A stretch of DNA of 64,000 nucleotides from Gadus chalcogrammus (GCF_026213295.1 NC_079426.1:13717091-13781090), one strand, 5' to 3'. Positions 1 to 19,729 are shown, counted from the stretch's first letter. The notes: generated by a model from the sequence alone, not told the origin. Made by a program: numbers and translations.

Positions 1-2890
1 AATGTAGATTATAGAAGTGTTCAGAAACCATTTGATAGAAAGACTTTGCCGGTGACAGACTAGACATTGGGTTTATTGTGACTACATCATTACTGCTATT
101 AATTCTTCACGCAGAGGCACGCCGCCTTGCTCCGTGTCTTTTCACATCTCCAAATGACAGAGATGTAACACTAAAACATAGAAGCCCATTTCCTAGGCTA
201 ATAGCCTTTGTAGCATCTGACATCCTAGAGACAAAGGGCTCTTAATGTGAAATGACTTATGCCGATAGGCTTTTATTTGTTTATTTTCTAATCCTCTAAA
301 CCTCCAAAGAGGCTACTGACACATCTACTTCTTCTTATAGAACTCCTCTTCCAGTCCAGCAGAACATATTGAACTAACAATTATGTCTCTTAAAGGGCGA
401 TGACTGAATAAAGCCAACAATTTATACTATCCATATTAACATTAATAAGTGGGATGTGTTCAGTAGTTCTTAATGCATAAAAATGCTATTTAATAATTAA
501 CCACGTCAATCGACACATTGGTTTACCTCCTGCCACTTATTATTCAGATGTTTATTCATTTTCCCGTCATTAAATAATGTTAGCGTGAAGAGCCAGTATG
601 TTCACCAAAAATGTAAATGATACATGACAAGGTTATTTGTTTTTAATGTATAAGCAAGTTGGTATAGCCTCACATTAAGGCTAGGCATGGCCATTTAAAT
701 GCCATACAGTCATTAATTTAGACTACAAAACGGAACATCACAATAATCCACATTCTTTATTTCATCACTAGCTAATATTTTTTAAGCAATAATATTACAT
801 TGTCCACCATTCATAGAAAAAATCCGGAAAAAAATGAAGCCAGCCAAGGCCAAATTAGTCTAAAACCGTGCAAAACAATGAACCAAAAGAAAGGGTGGCG
901 CAAAATAAAACATACATAAACCAAATGTCCATTGAACACACACCGACAGCATCTTCAAATGACTGGCCTTCATCATCTGGATGTAGTGGCACCGGCACGA
1001 TGGCTGTTTAAAGGAAATGACCGGCATTCTGCCATAACGAAATTAGAACACCAAAAATGTTTTGTTGAAGGCATTTTAGGCCGGAGGAGGAGCTGCGCTG
1101 CTGATGGCGGTAGTAGTAGAGGTGGGTGTTGGGGGGGCTGGGGGGGCTGCTGGGTGGGGTGGGGATTTCTGCATACACCATCTTCACAGGCTTAGCTCCG
1201 AGATGGCAGCATCACGCATTAAGTCATTTTGGAGCCTACACTTTGCTAAAAGGCCTTTTAGTCTAATGCTCGCAGAGGGGTTGAACAAGGAAGCAGCCAA
1301 ATATCAACCAGACGTTGCGGATACATGGGCAAAGTGCCAACCGACGAGTATGAAAGATAATCTGTGTATATATAGAAAATACGCGCACGGAGGGAACATT
1401 TAGAAAATGGATGTAATGGAAGCAATAAAGTCACGAGAGGCAAGGTTAAGACGAAAACACCAAGAAAAGAGAAATGAAAAAAGTCGCCACGGTTGAAACT
1501 TTTAAAAGTCGTGCTAGTGTGGGTGAGCATCAGAAAGGTTGGAGGTTATTTCAAATTATTAATGCTAACCTTTCATCTAATGGGCAGCGTACATCAAATA
1601 TTCTGCACGATCAACACTGTAGATGGCGGTTTAAATAACGACGGTTCAGCAACGCTAGCTTGGGGTGGTTTAGATGACACAAGACCCAGTCACCACCAAA
1701 GCCAAGAACATCAGGTCACATGATGGGTTTTTCATCAGTTGTACCCGAGATTTTGTGAATAAGGCCAGTTTACTTTAAATGACATCGGCTATCAGCTACA
1801 GAAGTAGTGCCAGATGGAGGATATTAAACATGTTTAATATAAGTTAGATAGGCTAACTATGGAGATTTTTCACACATTTGACTGCATAGTGAAATTGCTT
1901 GAAAGGTGTCTGGTTTAATGCTAAGCAATAGGCCTGTTATTTACAGGACAGGGAAGAAATACAAACAAATGTATAAGATAAATGTAATTCAGATGACATA
2001 ATTTGCAAATTAAATATCCATTTTAGCGTTAATATTCAAACTATCATTTACATGCAATTATGTAGTGCTACTTAAGCTTTAAATTACTCTGGCTGAACGC
2101 TGCTTAAAAATGGTATCAATATAGTAGGCAACTTATATTAAAATTACCAAAAATTGGTCCAATACAGTAGTTGAGAAAATTATTGTAATCTTGAAAGTTA
2201 AATTAGTGTTAAAAACTAACCATGTTAGAAGAGCCTGAATAGCTTTTTTTTTCTGTGTCACAACTAGACAGGTCTTGTGCCTCTCACGTGATGTGGTCAC
2301 ATGATTAGCGCAGCCCCACCACACCCCCTATAGCGTTTTAAAAAAATACTGCAATAATGCTTTTTCGGTCAATCATACAGACAGACAGAGCAGCTTATGC
2401 GATCAGAACCATGGTCAAATAATAAACGGTTGTGGATGTGTCACTTAATCCTGGTGATGTGCAATAGATAAGACGACATCATTTAAGTCCGAGTCATACC
2501 ACCTTCATCATCATCATCATCATCATCACGAATTACGATATCAGCGCGTTCTTAATACTGAATGAAACGTAGCAGCAATGTGCAAAGCTTAATATCAAAA
2601 CACACTGGCAAGCGTGTCTGCAGATTGCGTTGAGCTAAAGCCGATCCAAGTCCGACTGGCAGCTGCTAGCATACTCAGATGAATGACTCGCCATGTTGCA
2701 AAATCATAAAACAAGAATGCAGGATTAAAACCTTAGAACAATGATGTATTGATTTTACACTGAGGCTCTACACAGCCACCCTGGATCGTCGATGTATTTA
2801 ATAATGACACAAAAGTCCTAATTCTGCAAACGTCAGCACGGCTAGTCGGAGATTAGCTTCTTAGCCCTGGGAGCTAGGCAGTAACGTTAA
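1..2890. other. AT-rich non-coding flank, no gene recognised
   Basis: No open frame here resembles a known protein and no splice-bounded exon was found. Visible items are a short G-rich stretch near 1120-1160 and a (TCA)n run at 2505-2528. If the promoter-like stretch at 2.9-3.15 kb belongs to a minus-strand gene, this interval would be its first intron, but that is inference. Confidence 0.5.
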
Positions 2891-2895
2891 CATAC

Positions 2896-3140
2896 GTCAG
2901 CCTGGGCTGTGAGGATGTAGTTTTCTGGTCACAGCCTGGGGTGTGCTCCCTGGCAGCCGCAGGCCGTGCTGTGGAAATCCATCCCCCGGTTCGCCGCCAA
3001 CGTTGGCCATAGCGGAGAGTGTGTAAGGTAAAGCGAAGCAGCAGACAAGAAGCACGCGTATCGTAATTAATAATATCGGTGTTGTCGAGACGACGGCTGA
3101 GGTGCGCTAGTCATATGACATTGGGGGACCGGAAGTAGCA
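2896..3140 (-). promoter_or_regulatory. Candidate minus-strand promoter and first exon (possibly shtn1)
   Basis: This short CpG-containing stretch stands out from the AT-rich surroundings. It contains an ETS-type motif ACCGGAAGT at 3128-3136 (plus-strand reading). On the minus strand a favourable ATGG start at 3010 opens a 37-codon frame that stops at 2899-2897, one base before a good donor (GTATGT from 2895). The exon would therefore be mostly 5' UTR or carry an upstream ORF. In the conserved vertebrate block SHTN1 lies on the same strand as VAX1 with its 5' end facing the VAX1 3' end, which fits this place and strand. No shootin-1 protein sequence is visible, so the gene name is only an inference from position. 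Confidence 0.3.
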
Positions 3141-3397
3141 GAGAGACGCAGATCAAAACGCGCATGTGCAGATTTCAAGTTATTTTCTTCTACTGCATAT
3201 TTAATACACCTGTAGTCTTTTTCGTGTCTCATATGTTAAGAGTTTTTGCACTTCAAAAAGCTGCACCCTGGAAAATATAAAATAAATAATGAAAAAAATA
3301 GGTATTGGCCAATTGTCATATAAACTGTATTGTCACTATAATGGAAAAAATATATATTCTGATCTAAATTCAAGATGTATATATCGATGACAACTCA

Positions 3398-3448
3398 ATG
3401 ACACACACACTCACACAAATAAACAAACACCACTACACAACAAACACA

Positions 3449-3483
<35 letters not shown>

Positions 3484-3497
3484 ACACACCACACACA

Positions 3498-3528
<31 letters not shown>

Positions 3529-3545
3529 CAAACATTATACACACA
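3398..3545. repeat. (CA)n microsatellite with CCA interruptions
   Basis: Nearly pure CACACA interrupted by CCACAC and TTATAC units. The overlapping open frames (His-Thr or Cys-Val polymers) are artefacts of the repeat. Confidence 0.9.
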
Positions 3546-3846
3546 CAAATGCACACTCATGGGTGCTAAGCACACTAATTGCCAGAGTGCATTGTTGATT
3601 GACAGTGTAGTGTGGATTGCCGATACATTTTCCTCATTAAAAACACTGGCGTCTATTTTCTTCCACTCTGATCCACTCTGATCCAGTGCAAGATGTCAAA
3701 AAGCATAAGTTACAAGGATGAAAATGGAAATACACTTTTTTCCATCCTACACACATCCCAGTTTCTCATATAAACAGATGGGTACATACAGACGGATCTG
3801 ATGATAGAACATACAGCAATTATGTGTGGCATTTATGATAGATACA

Positions 3847-4022
3847 TACCATACATACATACATACATACATACTACATACATACAGACATACATACATA
3901 CATATCATACATACATACATACATACATACATACATACATACATACATACGCACACACATACGCACACACATACACACACACACACACACACCCACACAC
4001 ACACACACACACAGACACACAC

Positions 4023-4056
<34 letters not shown>

Positions 4057-4087
4057 ACACACCCACACACACCACACACACACACAC

Positions 4088-4131
<44 letters not shown>

Positions 4132-4175
4132 AATACAGACAGACATACATAAATATATACATACATACACATACA
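3847..4175. repeat. Compound (CATA)n/(CA)n microsatellite
   Basis: Tetranucleotide CATA repeats (about 3847-3970) pass into CA dinucleotides with scattered CCACAC breaks and return to CATA near 4140-4175. Open frames on both strands are low-complexity artefacts. Confidence 0.9.
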
Positions 4176-4179
4176 TTGT

Positions 4180-4855
4180 CCCACGGCATTACTGTGGCAA
4201 ATGTAAATAAATGTTGAAAGGACGCCGCAAACAACGGCAATGTATGCACCTGAAGGGCCAGTGCTTTTTGGAGGAGCGGCCTGTTTCATAAATATATCAC
4301 CTGTTTTCCATCAAGGGTCTCTTTGACATATGATTATCAAGAAAGTACCAGTTTCCCATCCCTAGCTGGTGAACTATCCTCATCACACATTACAGCAGGT
4401 TTATTTTTTCAGTTCTAAAATATTTTTCGGAAGTATTCACTATTGAATATTCATCTGAATAAGATTTGAGGACAAGGACGCAACTTCTCCTTTAATTAAG
4501 TATTTTTTATTAAGTATTCCATTATTGAGTATCTCAATAAAAAATGATCTCACAGGTTTTCGTTAAGCAATAGCAATTGCAATGGCTGAAGAGCTGGGTT
4601 CATTCTGATATTAGCCAAGGCTGGACTCCGGATCCTACTGGACTACTACCTGTGTGTTTAATCAGACACTACGGACTGCGGGACCAAGACTAGGGTTCCT
4701 TCTTAATGCGAATGACACCTAAAGCTGAATACACAGGTCGACTACTTCCTAAAGGCCAACATTCACTATATCCCTATCACCTCACTCTATTAACAAAAAG
4801 ACATCAAACCTAAACACACAACAATTTGAACCACATCTAGTGCCGTGGGCCATGA
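4180..4855. other. Non-coding spacer
   Basis: AT-rich unique-looking sequence between the compound microsatellite and the purine tract. No gene, exon or mobile element recognised. Confidence 0.4.
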
Positions 4856-5065
4856 GGATGAGAGGAAGAGAGGAGAGGAAGGAAAGGAGAGGAGATAAGA
4901 GGGGAATAGAGGAAAGGAGATGAAGTGAGGACAGTAGGTAGTTGAAAGTAAATAAGGGAGGAGGGAAGAGGAAAATAGAGTGGACTAGAGGAAAGCAGAG
5001 GAAATAAAAGGAAAGGAGAGGAGGAAGGGAAAATGAAAGGAGAGAGGATGTATGAGAGGATTGGG
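4856..5065. repeat. Purine-rich tract, degenerate AGGA/GAGG repeat
   Basis: About 200 bp in which the plus strand is almost entirely A and G (GAGAGGAA, AGGAAAGGAG units). Such polypurine tracts can form triplex DNA; nothing suggests a protein. The minus-strand Leu/Ser/Pro-rich frame across it is a composition artefact. Confidence 0.8.
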
Positions 5066-5069
5066 GAGG

Positions 5070-8010
5070 ATAAGGTTGTAAGTCAGTTTGTTTCTGAGCA
5101 AGTTCCTCATCTGATCTTTTTGTCACTTACTTGTTAAATGCTTTTGGTGTTTTGCCACATGGTGGTTACTTTGATTTATAATGAGAATTATGTTCAGACA
5201 AAGACTACAGTGCGTTGTGTTTCCAGCTGAATTGATTATGTATGACTGTCACCACATAGACCGACTCTGGCTCCGGAATATACCAAACCCACCGGGATGG
5301 CGCAGGGATCGGAACGCGTCCTTTCACCTACTTCCTGAATCCTTGGCTTCGATGCCAGATTGGTCGTGTGGTCTGAAACTGTGGCAGGATATGCACGCAA
5401 CCTACTCGACTACACCGTCTTACAATGGCATAACCTATGCAAACAGAAAAAAACGCTCTTGATCTTCTTTAAGAGTGGTCCACCATTTGTTTTTTTTCCA
5501 GGGAGATCCACTGCTTCAGATGGAGTCTCTTTATACCAAGATCAAGGTGCTGAAGTGCGAACGACTGCTCGGGTGCATAGGCTAGGCCTACTTAACATGG
5601 ACAGACTGAATCTTTGGTCTAGTTACAAGTCTGCATGAAGGTCAAATTAAAAAGTACGCACTGATTACCATAGTAACCCGAGGATAATAGTAAAAAAATA
5701 TAATAATAGCAGTAGACACAGCTAGATCAAGAGCTATATACACCTACCCGAATAAATAATATTGGTAATAATGCACAGGCATTATAGCCTCTATAGGCCT
5801 ATAAGCATTATTATTGTCGTTACGAATTTAGTGCATCATTAGTCATTAATACGCAACCCTGGGAGCGCTGTAAAGACCAAATTAAATGTTTCCATGCCCA
5901 TTCATTTCTGAGCCATCCACCAGCTATTCACCCTGCCTTTATGTGATATTTGAGCTAACGCTTATTCACACTTTACATCCATTCTGTCGATACCGTTGGC
6001 CATCACTCTCAGGCCATCGATGGTGCAGGAGGAGCTGTGTTGCCAATTAAAGTTGTTTTCCTTTCTTTCTCGTTTCATCCATAAGAAGCTGATTGATGTA
6101 CCCATTATTTATACCTATCTTGTATTCCATTGAACTTTAAACCTTGAGTGAGTTTCTTTTCATTTGTGTCTTTTATATCAAAATCATTAATTTTTATCAG
6201 ATCGTCAATTCCACCCCCCCTGCCATTTATAAGACAGAAACTACAAATACCCATTTGATTATTTTAATGCTTTAAAATCACGTTGGAAAATGCATTAAAA
6301 TGCAAGCTAATATGTCTCCAGTATCTCTCAAATCCACATTCACCAACGTACACCTTTTTGAATCGATTTCTACTTGGATGAAGGATACGAATTGCCAATC
6401 CACTATGTGACCGTTTGCACGCCTCTATCGGGGGGATAATAACCTGGAAACTAAATATGGTAATTCCGCAGAAAGTGTTGTATTCATAGAAACACTTTAA
6501 GGCCATTTTGTGTGCAGTAGGTGTAAATGATTTTATCATAAAATGATCAATATAGAGACATGTAAGTAATAAAATGAAAAAACACAGACACGTTCATGGC
6601 TTTGTCTGTTGCATAGACATCATATATATGCACATTGTACCGCACTTTCCACTAAATTCAACGTATGTCACAACCACAGCACCAAGAGCTTGGATTGGCT
6701 CGTCCACTCTTTTCAATACATTCATACATTCCTTCGTTATTACTCAGATATACTAATAATCTATTTAATTACATAACTGAATATAATTTACAATTAAAAT
6801 AACAAATTTAAGGTACATTTCTATTTTTAGTATGTTTTATACGACAATAATTCCATTAGAGTCTCTTCATGCGTCTGTCTTTAAATCTCTCTCGCTGGTT
6901 AGAAGGGTTAAGACGTTGTCCTAATTATGCAATCAGGTATTAAAGCTTCTTATCTTCATCCTGATGCTCTTTGAATCCAAACCTCTGTAGCGTTCAAAAC
7001 CCGCGAGGGAGTAAAAACTGTACGACAAACAATGTCAACTCACTCTGGTATCAAAATCCACGACAAAAACAGTGTCAAATACTGCATCTTTAAAGACAAT
7101 GAGTGTCACAAAATTCAAGACTGCCAAGGAGAAAAAAAAAAAATCTCTGGGGAAATTATCACTCAAGCATTTAGAAAACAACAAACAACTGAACAATCAC
7201 ATACCATTAGTTTCTGCATGACATAAATTGTGTTTGTTGCGGTTCGTGTTCTGCAGTCGAGCTCCTGGTCCACTGCGGAGGACCAGAGGGACATCTTCTG
7301 CTCCTAGAGGAAATGCATTCACAGCTTGTTAAGTCTTGGGGCTCCCGTGGCCTCGCAGCCTTCCCTCTCTGTGAACTACAGAGGGGTGGCCGTGGTGGAG
7401 GAACACGGGCTGTCCGCCAGGGCCGAGATCGCAGCTTTCTTTCAGACTTTCGTGTGTGAAGCGCTGGTAACCCAACGCTACCAAACACAAGCGAGTTGTA
7501 ATACAGAAAACAGAAAATCGTTCCGCTTCACCCTCCACTTCAGTCCTAAGCTGCACTTCGAAGCTCTGTGTGGTGATCGAGACCCTCGTCTGCCTCCTTA
7601 CAATTGTACTTTTGGTTTTTCTATCACAGCGGGGAAAACTAAGAGAGGAGCTGGGTCTGAGGTCCTTTACCTCACCGTCTTTCTAACCATTTGTACAAAA
7701 TGTCCTTTTGCCGGGTAAAGATATGTGTGCAAAACCTTTTTCGTGTGTCAGATCTGGATGGGGCCTTGGATGGTTTTTCTCCTTCATGGACGTGCCTGCC
7801 AGATGTGCAGGTGGATTACACCAATGACGCTATAGACAACCACAGGTCAAAGGAGAGAATAGCAATCAAAAGAACTACAGCAATCGCAAATCCAAACACC
7901 AGAGAACCTTCGGCAGGGGAGGAGGGGAGGGATGGAACCAAACAAACATACAAACAAAACCCACAAAACTCCACCCATAACAACCCAAACACTGAGGTCC
8001 ATGTCCAGCT
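5070..8010. other. Non-coding 3' flank and 3' UTR of vax1
   Basis: The stretch lies downstream of the minus-strand vax1 stop. The part next to 8018 is expected to be 3' UTR; I could not place a confident polyadenylation signal. Near 5295 (TGGCGCAG) and 5345 (GGCTTCGATGCC) there are weak resemblances to tRNA A and B boxes, possibly an old SINE. No other gene recognised. Confidence 0.4.
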
Positions 8011-8017
8011 GCACGGA

Positions 8018-14192
<6,175 letters not shown>

Positions 14193-16159
14193 ACTCCCCT
14201 GGCTCCTGATTCTCTCCTCTTCTTCTTCTTCTTCTTCTTCTTTCTCCTCTCCCGGGGTTAAAAGAAAATAAACGTTCCGCTCCTTCGTCCCCCTCTACCT
14301 CGCTTGGTTTGGTTTGTGGTTAAGAGATAGAAAGAGAATAGAGATGGAGGGAGAGAAAGAGCAAGAGTGAGAAAGAAAGAAAGGAAAAAAAAAGAAAGAA
14401 AGAGAGAGAGGGATTGTGAACGGCCGGGAGACGCCGCGCGGGTCCGAGTCCGAGTCGCGATTGGTGTGGGTTTCAAACCTGCGGCGCGGAGCGGGCTGCA
14501 GACAGCTAGCTAATGGTGGTCCGGGCTCTTGCCGCCACCGTGGAGTCCTTATTATTGGTGACCAGAACTCCCTTTCGCCCAATGACCATGGACTTGTGGA
14601 CAGTCAGCAGCGCCGCGATGCCCCCCCTTCACTCATCAGACACCAGCCCTCTGATCGCAGACCTCCACATCATCAGCGCCACAGACACACACCGGCCGCC
14701 TCAATTGATTACGGTCATTTGGCTGCCTCTGGATCTGCGTAGTCCTCGTGAAAGGATACGCTAAATAGTTTTGGGGGGAAAACAGGGTGAGTCCTGATGG
14801 AGGGGCTTGCGTGGCCCGCCCCCCCCTCTCCCCACTCCTCCTCCTCCTCCCCCTCCCCGTCCTCCTCCTCCTCCTCCTCCTCTATGAGTTGGCTGGCTGC
14901 TCTTCTTCGTCCGAGGAATCAAGACAAATGATTGGTCTATTGTTGCTGCTGCCAAGCCTTTGCTAAACCCCTAACGCCTGTGTGCATGCACAAACGCACG
15001 CACACGCGCACACACACACACACACAGACAATCGCAAACACACGATCACATGGACTCACAGTTCAGACCACAGCGGAAGAAAAAAGTTCCTTTGGAAGCC
15101 GCCCTCTCGGCCATACATCGTGGTCAGACATGTTTTCATTCTTCTACCGCTTCCACCCCCACATCTCCTAAACCTTCCCCACCACCTCCACCACCCACCT
15201 CACACGCCTGATCGCCATGGTCAGATTTGATCACGTTTCCTTCTTTGGCTCGTCTCGGGGAATCTGTGACACTGTGGCCTCACCACTGCACTATGGCGGG
15301 AGAGAGAGAGAGAGGGAGATACAGAGAGGGGGAGAGACACAGACGGAGAGGGAGATAAGAAGCCCGACGATTGACGTGTGAATCCAACCCCGTTGAAAGG
15401 CGTCAGACCCGGAGGAGCAGGGTCGGCAGAGGACGACGTACCCTCACCGGGTACTGGGTTTTAAACTTTTGCCGGTTCCCCGTTGCGTCACTGGACACAG
15501 CCAACAGGATGGGACCCAGTCCATCCCCCCACACACCACACACATCCACGCGCATTTCCTCTCCTCCTCTTTCCCTCCACCTCCTCCTCCTTTCGTCGTC
15601 CTCCTCCTCCTCCTTTCCTCCTCCTCTTTTCAGCGCAGCTCATAATCTTAACCTGCGTGTCTGAAAAACGACACAAAAGTGGGAACAAAAAACTTGTCAT
15701 TAGTGAGCAAAGACTGCCTTGCTTCTCTCCCCCCTCCCTCTCGCTCTCTCCCACACACACACACACACGGAGCGGCCCCCACCTTTTTTCTCTTTCTTTT
15801 TTTTTTAAAACACTCTCCTCCCCACCCACCAACTCCAGAGCGCTACTCTCATTGTCGGAGCAACAATATCCCCCCACACAGTGGAGGCCGTAATCCAATA
15901 AGACCATTGATTAGGCTGCAAAGACTCAATTCAGAGCGGTGGCCTTGTGCTAAAGGGGACATGCATGTCCTGGGTGCTCCTTGTCACCTTAGCCGGCTAG
16001 AATCCCTCTTAAGGCTGGTTCCCCCCCCCACCACCGCCCCCCCGCCCACCACCCACCACCACCACCCCTTCTCAGAGTGCCATTCACTGCTTTATGGGAA
16101 ACAGAGGGGCGAAAGGAGTGAAAGATGGTAATTATCTAATTGGACTATTAACAAACAAT

Positions 16160-16780
<621 letters not shown>

Positions 16781-16854
16781 GCCCCACCAGCGGTCCAAGG
16801 GCGGGTTTAAGGGGCCACATGTTGGTCTAACTTTATTCAGGGCGCGATCGAGGT

Positions 16855-16995
16855 GGTGGGAAGGAGGGAGAGCGAGTAGGATAGAGAACGGTAGAGAGAG
16901 AGGGAAGGGCGAGAGAGAAAGAGAGTGAGATGGAGAGGGAGAGGGAGCGAGCGTGAGAGAGCGAGGTAGCGGGAGAAGGACAGAGCGAGAGAGGG
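16855..16995. repeat. GA-rich tract
   Basis: Degenerate GAGAGAG/GGGAGA purine run directly after the GT array. Confidence 0.7.
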
Positions 16996-17455
16996 TCTAA
17001 AGAGGAGGGCTGTGGCGGCTCAAGGCGGGGTGTGAAACCGCCTGGGAAATGTATTTAAAGAGAGGCCAGGCCTTTCTGCACACACACAATGAGGGAGAAG
17101 CTTACAGAAAAGCCTGTTCTGTGTTTCCTTACAAGCGGAACAAGCAGCAGTGGGCCACTGCACAGCCCCTCCAGAACGGCCGGGCGCGTGCGTCCTGTGA
17201 AAACAGTTCACCGCCGGGGAAATACTCCAAACGCTGTTTGCACGTTTAATGTGTCAAACGGTACTTTAGGGATGAAGACTTCGGAGGAAGATGCATGTGG
17301 GCCTGATGGTGGAATGTGTGTGTGTTGGTGTGTCCGTTTGTGTGTGTGAGTGAGCGTGTGTGTTTTGGGTTGTTGGATTATAATGTCAGTGTGAGAGCCA
17401 TCCCGTTATGAAGATTGAAATATGGTTAGCAGCACATGCACACACACATACACTT

Positions 17456-18213
17456 TAGTGATGGGTCGGTCACGAACGATTCGGTGAGAACTGATTCCCA
17501 AAAGAAGAGAACTGATTATTTTTTCTTTTTTATTTAACATATAACAAAAATATAGTCACGCAAATAAAATATACAAACGAACAGAGCTTAGTCTCTCCGC
17601 AACCTTATATTGATTGAGTCTAAAACGTTCAGCCAATGAGAGTACTACAGCAGGTAGCAATCGCGTTGCCATGGCCCAGGGGTAAACAAATGATAAGGCA
17701 CCACCATACAAGTTAACTAACGATCGCTGTAGGCTTCAATATCATGCAAGCACTTTATGTTTTCTTTTTATTTTGTTCTACAACACAATTGCATGCTTTA
17801 ATAAAATATTGTTTTTACCTACCATTACGAGTCTCGTTTGGTCTAGTAGGGAATTCGCACAATGGCTTACGTGCTTCATTGCTTATAGTGCTACTTGGAA
17901 GATGCCATTTAATTCTTACTGCACCGATTATGTATCAAGGATATTCATGAAAAAAAGGCACGTATGTGCTTTATATATATGCTTAATATTTACACTTATC
18001 CTGGGTAATTTCGGCAGAACATTAGAAAGTAGTAGGCTACATTCATGTATTCATGATAAACATTTATTCCATAATTTCCGTTGCCATGGCAAATGACGTC
18101 ACAGGCCTTCTTACTTAAAGAACGAATCAAACGAACGAACCAAACTAATAAATCGTGATAGTGAAAGGAACTGAAAGAAGATTCCCGGAAAAGAATCGTT
18201 TTGCCCATCCCTA
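17456..18213. mobile_element. hAT-like non-autonomous DNA element
   Basis: The stretch begins TAGTGATGGG...AACGATTC and ends GAATCGTTTTGCCCATCCCTA, so the ends form imperfect inverted repeats (TAGKGATGGG...CGATTC). Termini of this form are common in fish hAT-type repeats. The inside is AT-rich and lacks any transposase. A clean target duplication could not be fixed because both flanks contain similar ACATACAC microsatellite-like sequence. Confidence 0.5.
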
Positions 18214-18232
18214 ATGCACATACACAACGTAT

Positions 18233-18772
18233 TGCGGCAACCCGGCCCCAACCCATTGGACCAGGCAGCCCAAGGGAGAGGTCCTGGACGGGAGATACCA
18301 CGGATTCCCACCAGTCGGCGACAGAGGGCTCATTTTTGGTCGCACTGATGAGCCTGACAAGAAGCACCTGCGGCGGAGGCAATGGATAAAAGGCTGTGGT
18401 TTCGCACATGCCGGGAGAATCGCACACGGGAGGCGTACACTACGGAGGAGTGGATCGCTGGATCTAACCGGACTGCTTCCTGAACGCCCCGGGAGAACAC
18501 GGCCGCACCGGGGACGATCGAGAGCCAGAGGCGACGCACAGGACTCCCCCGCCTACCCGAGGCAAGACCAGCCCAGCAACCAGGACCCTGGACCGAGACA
18601 TTATCCTGACTCTCTGAGTCATCGGTTTTCTTTACCTTTTTTTCCCACGAAGGACACGGATCCTCGTGAGGCCTTAAGTATTGTGAATAAAAGCCTAATT
18701 TTTCAGCCTGAAACGGAAGTCAGTGTGGTAATTGTGGGAACGCAGGGACATTATTGGGAGCAGATTGCCACA
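18233..18772 (+). repeat. 5' LTR of the Gmr1-like element
   Basis: 540 bp, opening TGCGGCAA (one change from the 3' LTR) and closing TTGCCACA. It holds a polyadenylation motif AATAAA near 18687. Compared with the 3' LTR it lacks about 15 bp and about 50 bp near 18375-18410 but keeps about 97 bp around 18620-18717 that the 3' LTR has lost. Confidence 0.88.
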
Positions 18773-18824
18773 TATTGTGGAGAACGCAGGCAATCTGGCT
18801 CCGCTACGGACTACCCCCCACCAC

Positions 18825-19488
18825 CAATGCAGAGCCCGGACGGAGCCGGAGCTGCGGCCGCCGCCCAGCGCCAACAGCGGGACCAAGCCCTAGCTGCCGC
18901 TACGCAGAGAGACTCTCACGAGAGCCTCACCCTTCTTCAAGAGGCCGTTCTGCACCTCGCCCAGCAGGCGACACGCGGATTACCCACTTCCGCACCAACG
19001 AGCCGACTCACCAAACTTGGCCCAGATGATGACGTGGAGGCATACCTGGAGGTTTTGAGAGGACGGCCAGGCGGGAAGGCTGCCCGGAAGACCAGTGGGC
19101 CCACATCTTGTCACCCTTCCTCACCGGGCCAGCCCAGCAGCCAAGCCAGGACCTCAAGCCTGAGCAGGCCAGCCATTATACGACCTTGAAGCAAGCGATA
19201 ATGGCATATTATCGGCATAGCCTCGCCGCAAGGGCTCAACATTTCCCTGACTGGAGATTTGATATCCGGGTCGCCGTCCGGACCCAAATCTCCCACCTCG
19301 GAAGGTTGATCACAAGATGGCTCACGGGCGGGGAAGCACCCAGTGTTCTAGACCGCATGCTCATAGACAATGCCGTCCGTCAGTTACCACCAGAGGCCCG
19401 GAGAACCATCGCCAGAAACCATCCCGAGACGGTAGATGAGCTGGTGAGACAGCTTGAAAACTGGCAGGTGGCCCACGCAACACACTGA
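18825..19488 (+). pseudogene. Gag of the Gmr1-like element, frameshifted, SCAN-like C-terminal part
   Basis: An Ala/Gln-rich N-terminal part (frame through 19189, including LTLLQEAVLHLAQQ) continues in another frame from about 19140 to the stop at 19488. The second part contains LTGGEAPSVLDRMLIDNAV, RQLPPEARRTIARNHPE and TVDELVRQLENW. This pattern of a hydrophobic helix, LP-E, WV/IA-x-H-x-P and EE/DELV-L-E resembles the SCAN dimerisation domain, which is thought to derive from Gmr1-like Gag capsid. One frameshift separates the halves. Confidence 0.7.
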
Positions 19489-19581
19489 GCCACGTAGGGA
19501 CCGACGGGGGAGTAGAGCCTCCCTGAGAACAAACCTGCCAAGGCCGCCGACCCCCTCCCAGGAACCCCGAGAGGACCGACG

Positions 19582-19626
19582 ATGTGTTTCAGCTGTGGTC
19601 AGGTCAGACACCTAGCCCGTCAGTGC
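19582..19626 (+). pseudogene. CCHC zinc knuckle of Gag (nucleocapsid)
   Basis: The reading CFSCGQVRHLARQC has exact C-x2-C-x4-H-x4-C spacing, as in retroelement nucleocapsids. Soon after it the sequence jumps into integrase, so the protease region has been deleted. Confidence 0.85.
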
Positions 19627-19729
19627 CCCGGAAGTCGGGATGTGTCCATGCCCTCAGCCTTCGCCGCCGGCGGACAGACCGGGCCGTGCTTCTGCTCACC
19701 GAGGGGTGAGCAGAAGGGATTACTGAGCC

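Noticed and set aside
4782..5126. Leu/Ser/Pro-rich minus-strand frame
   Set aside because: Created by the polypurine tract; no family similarity.
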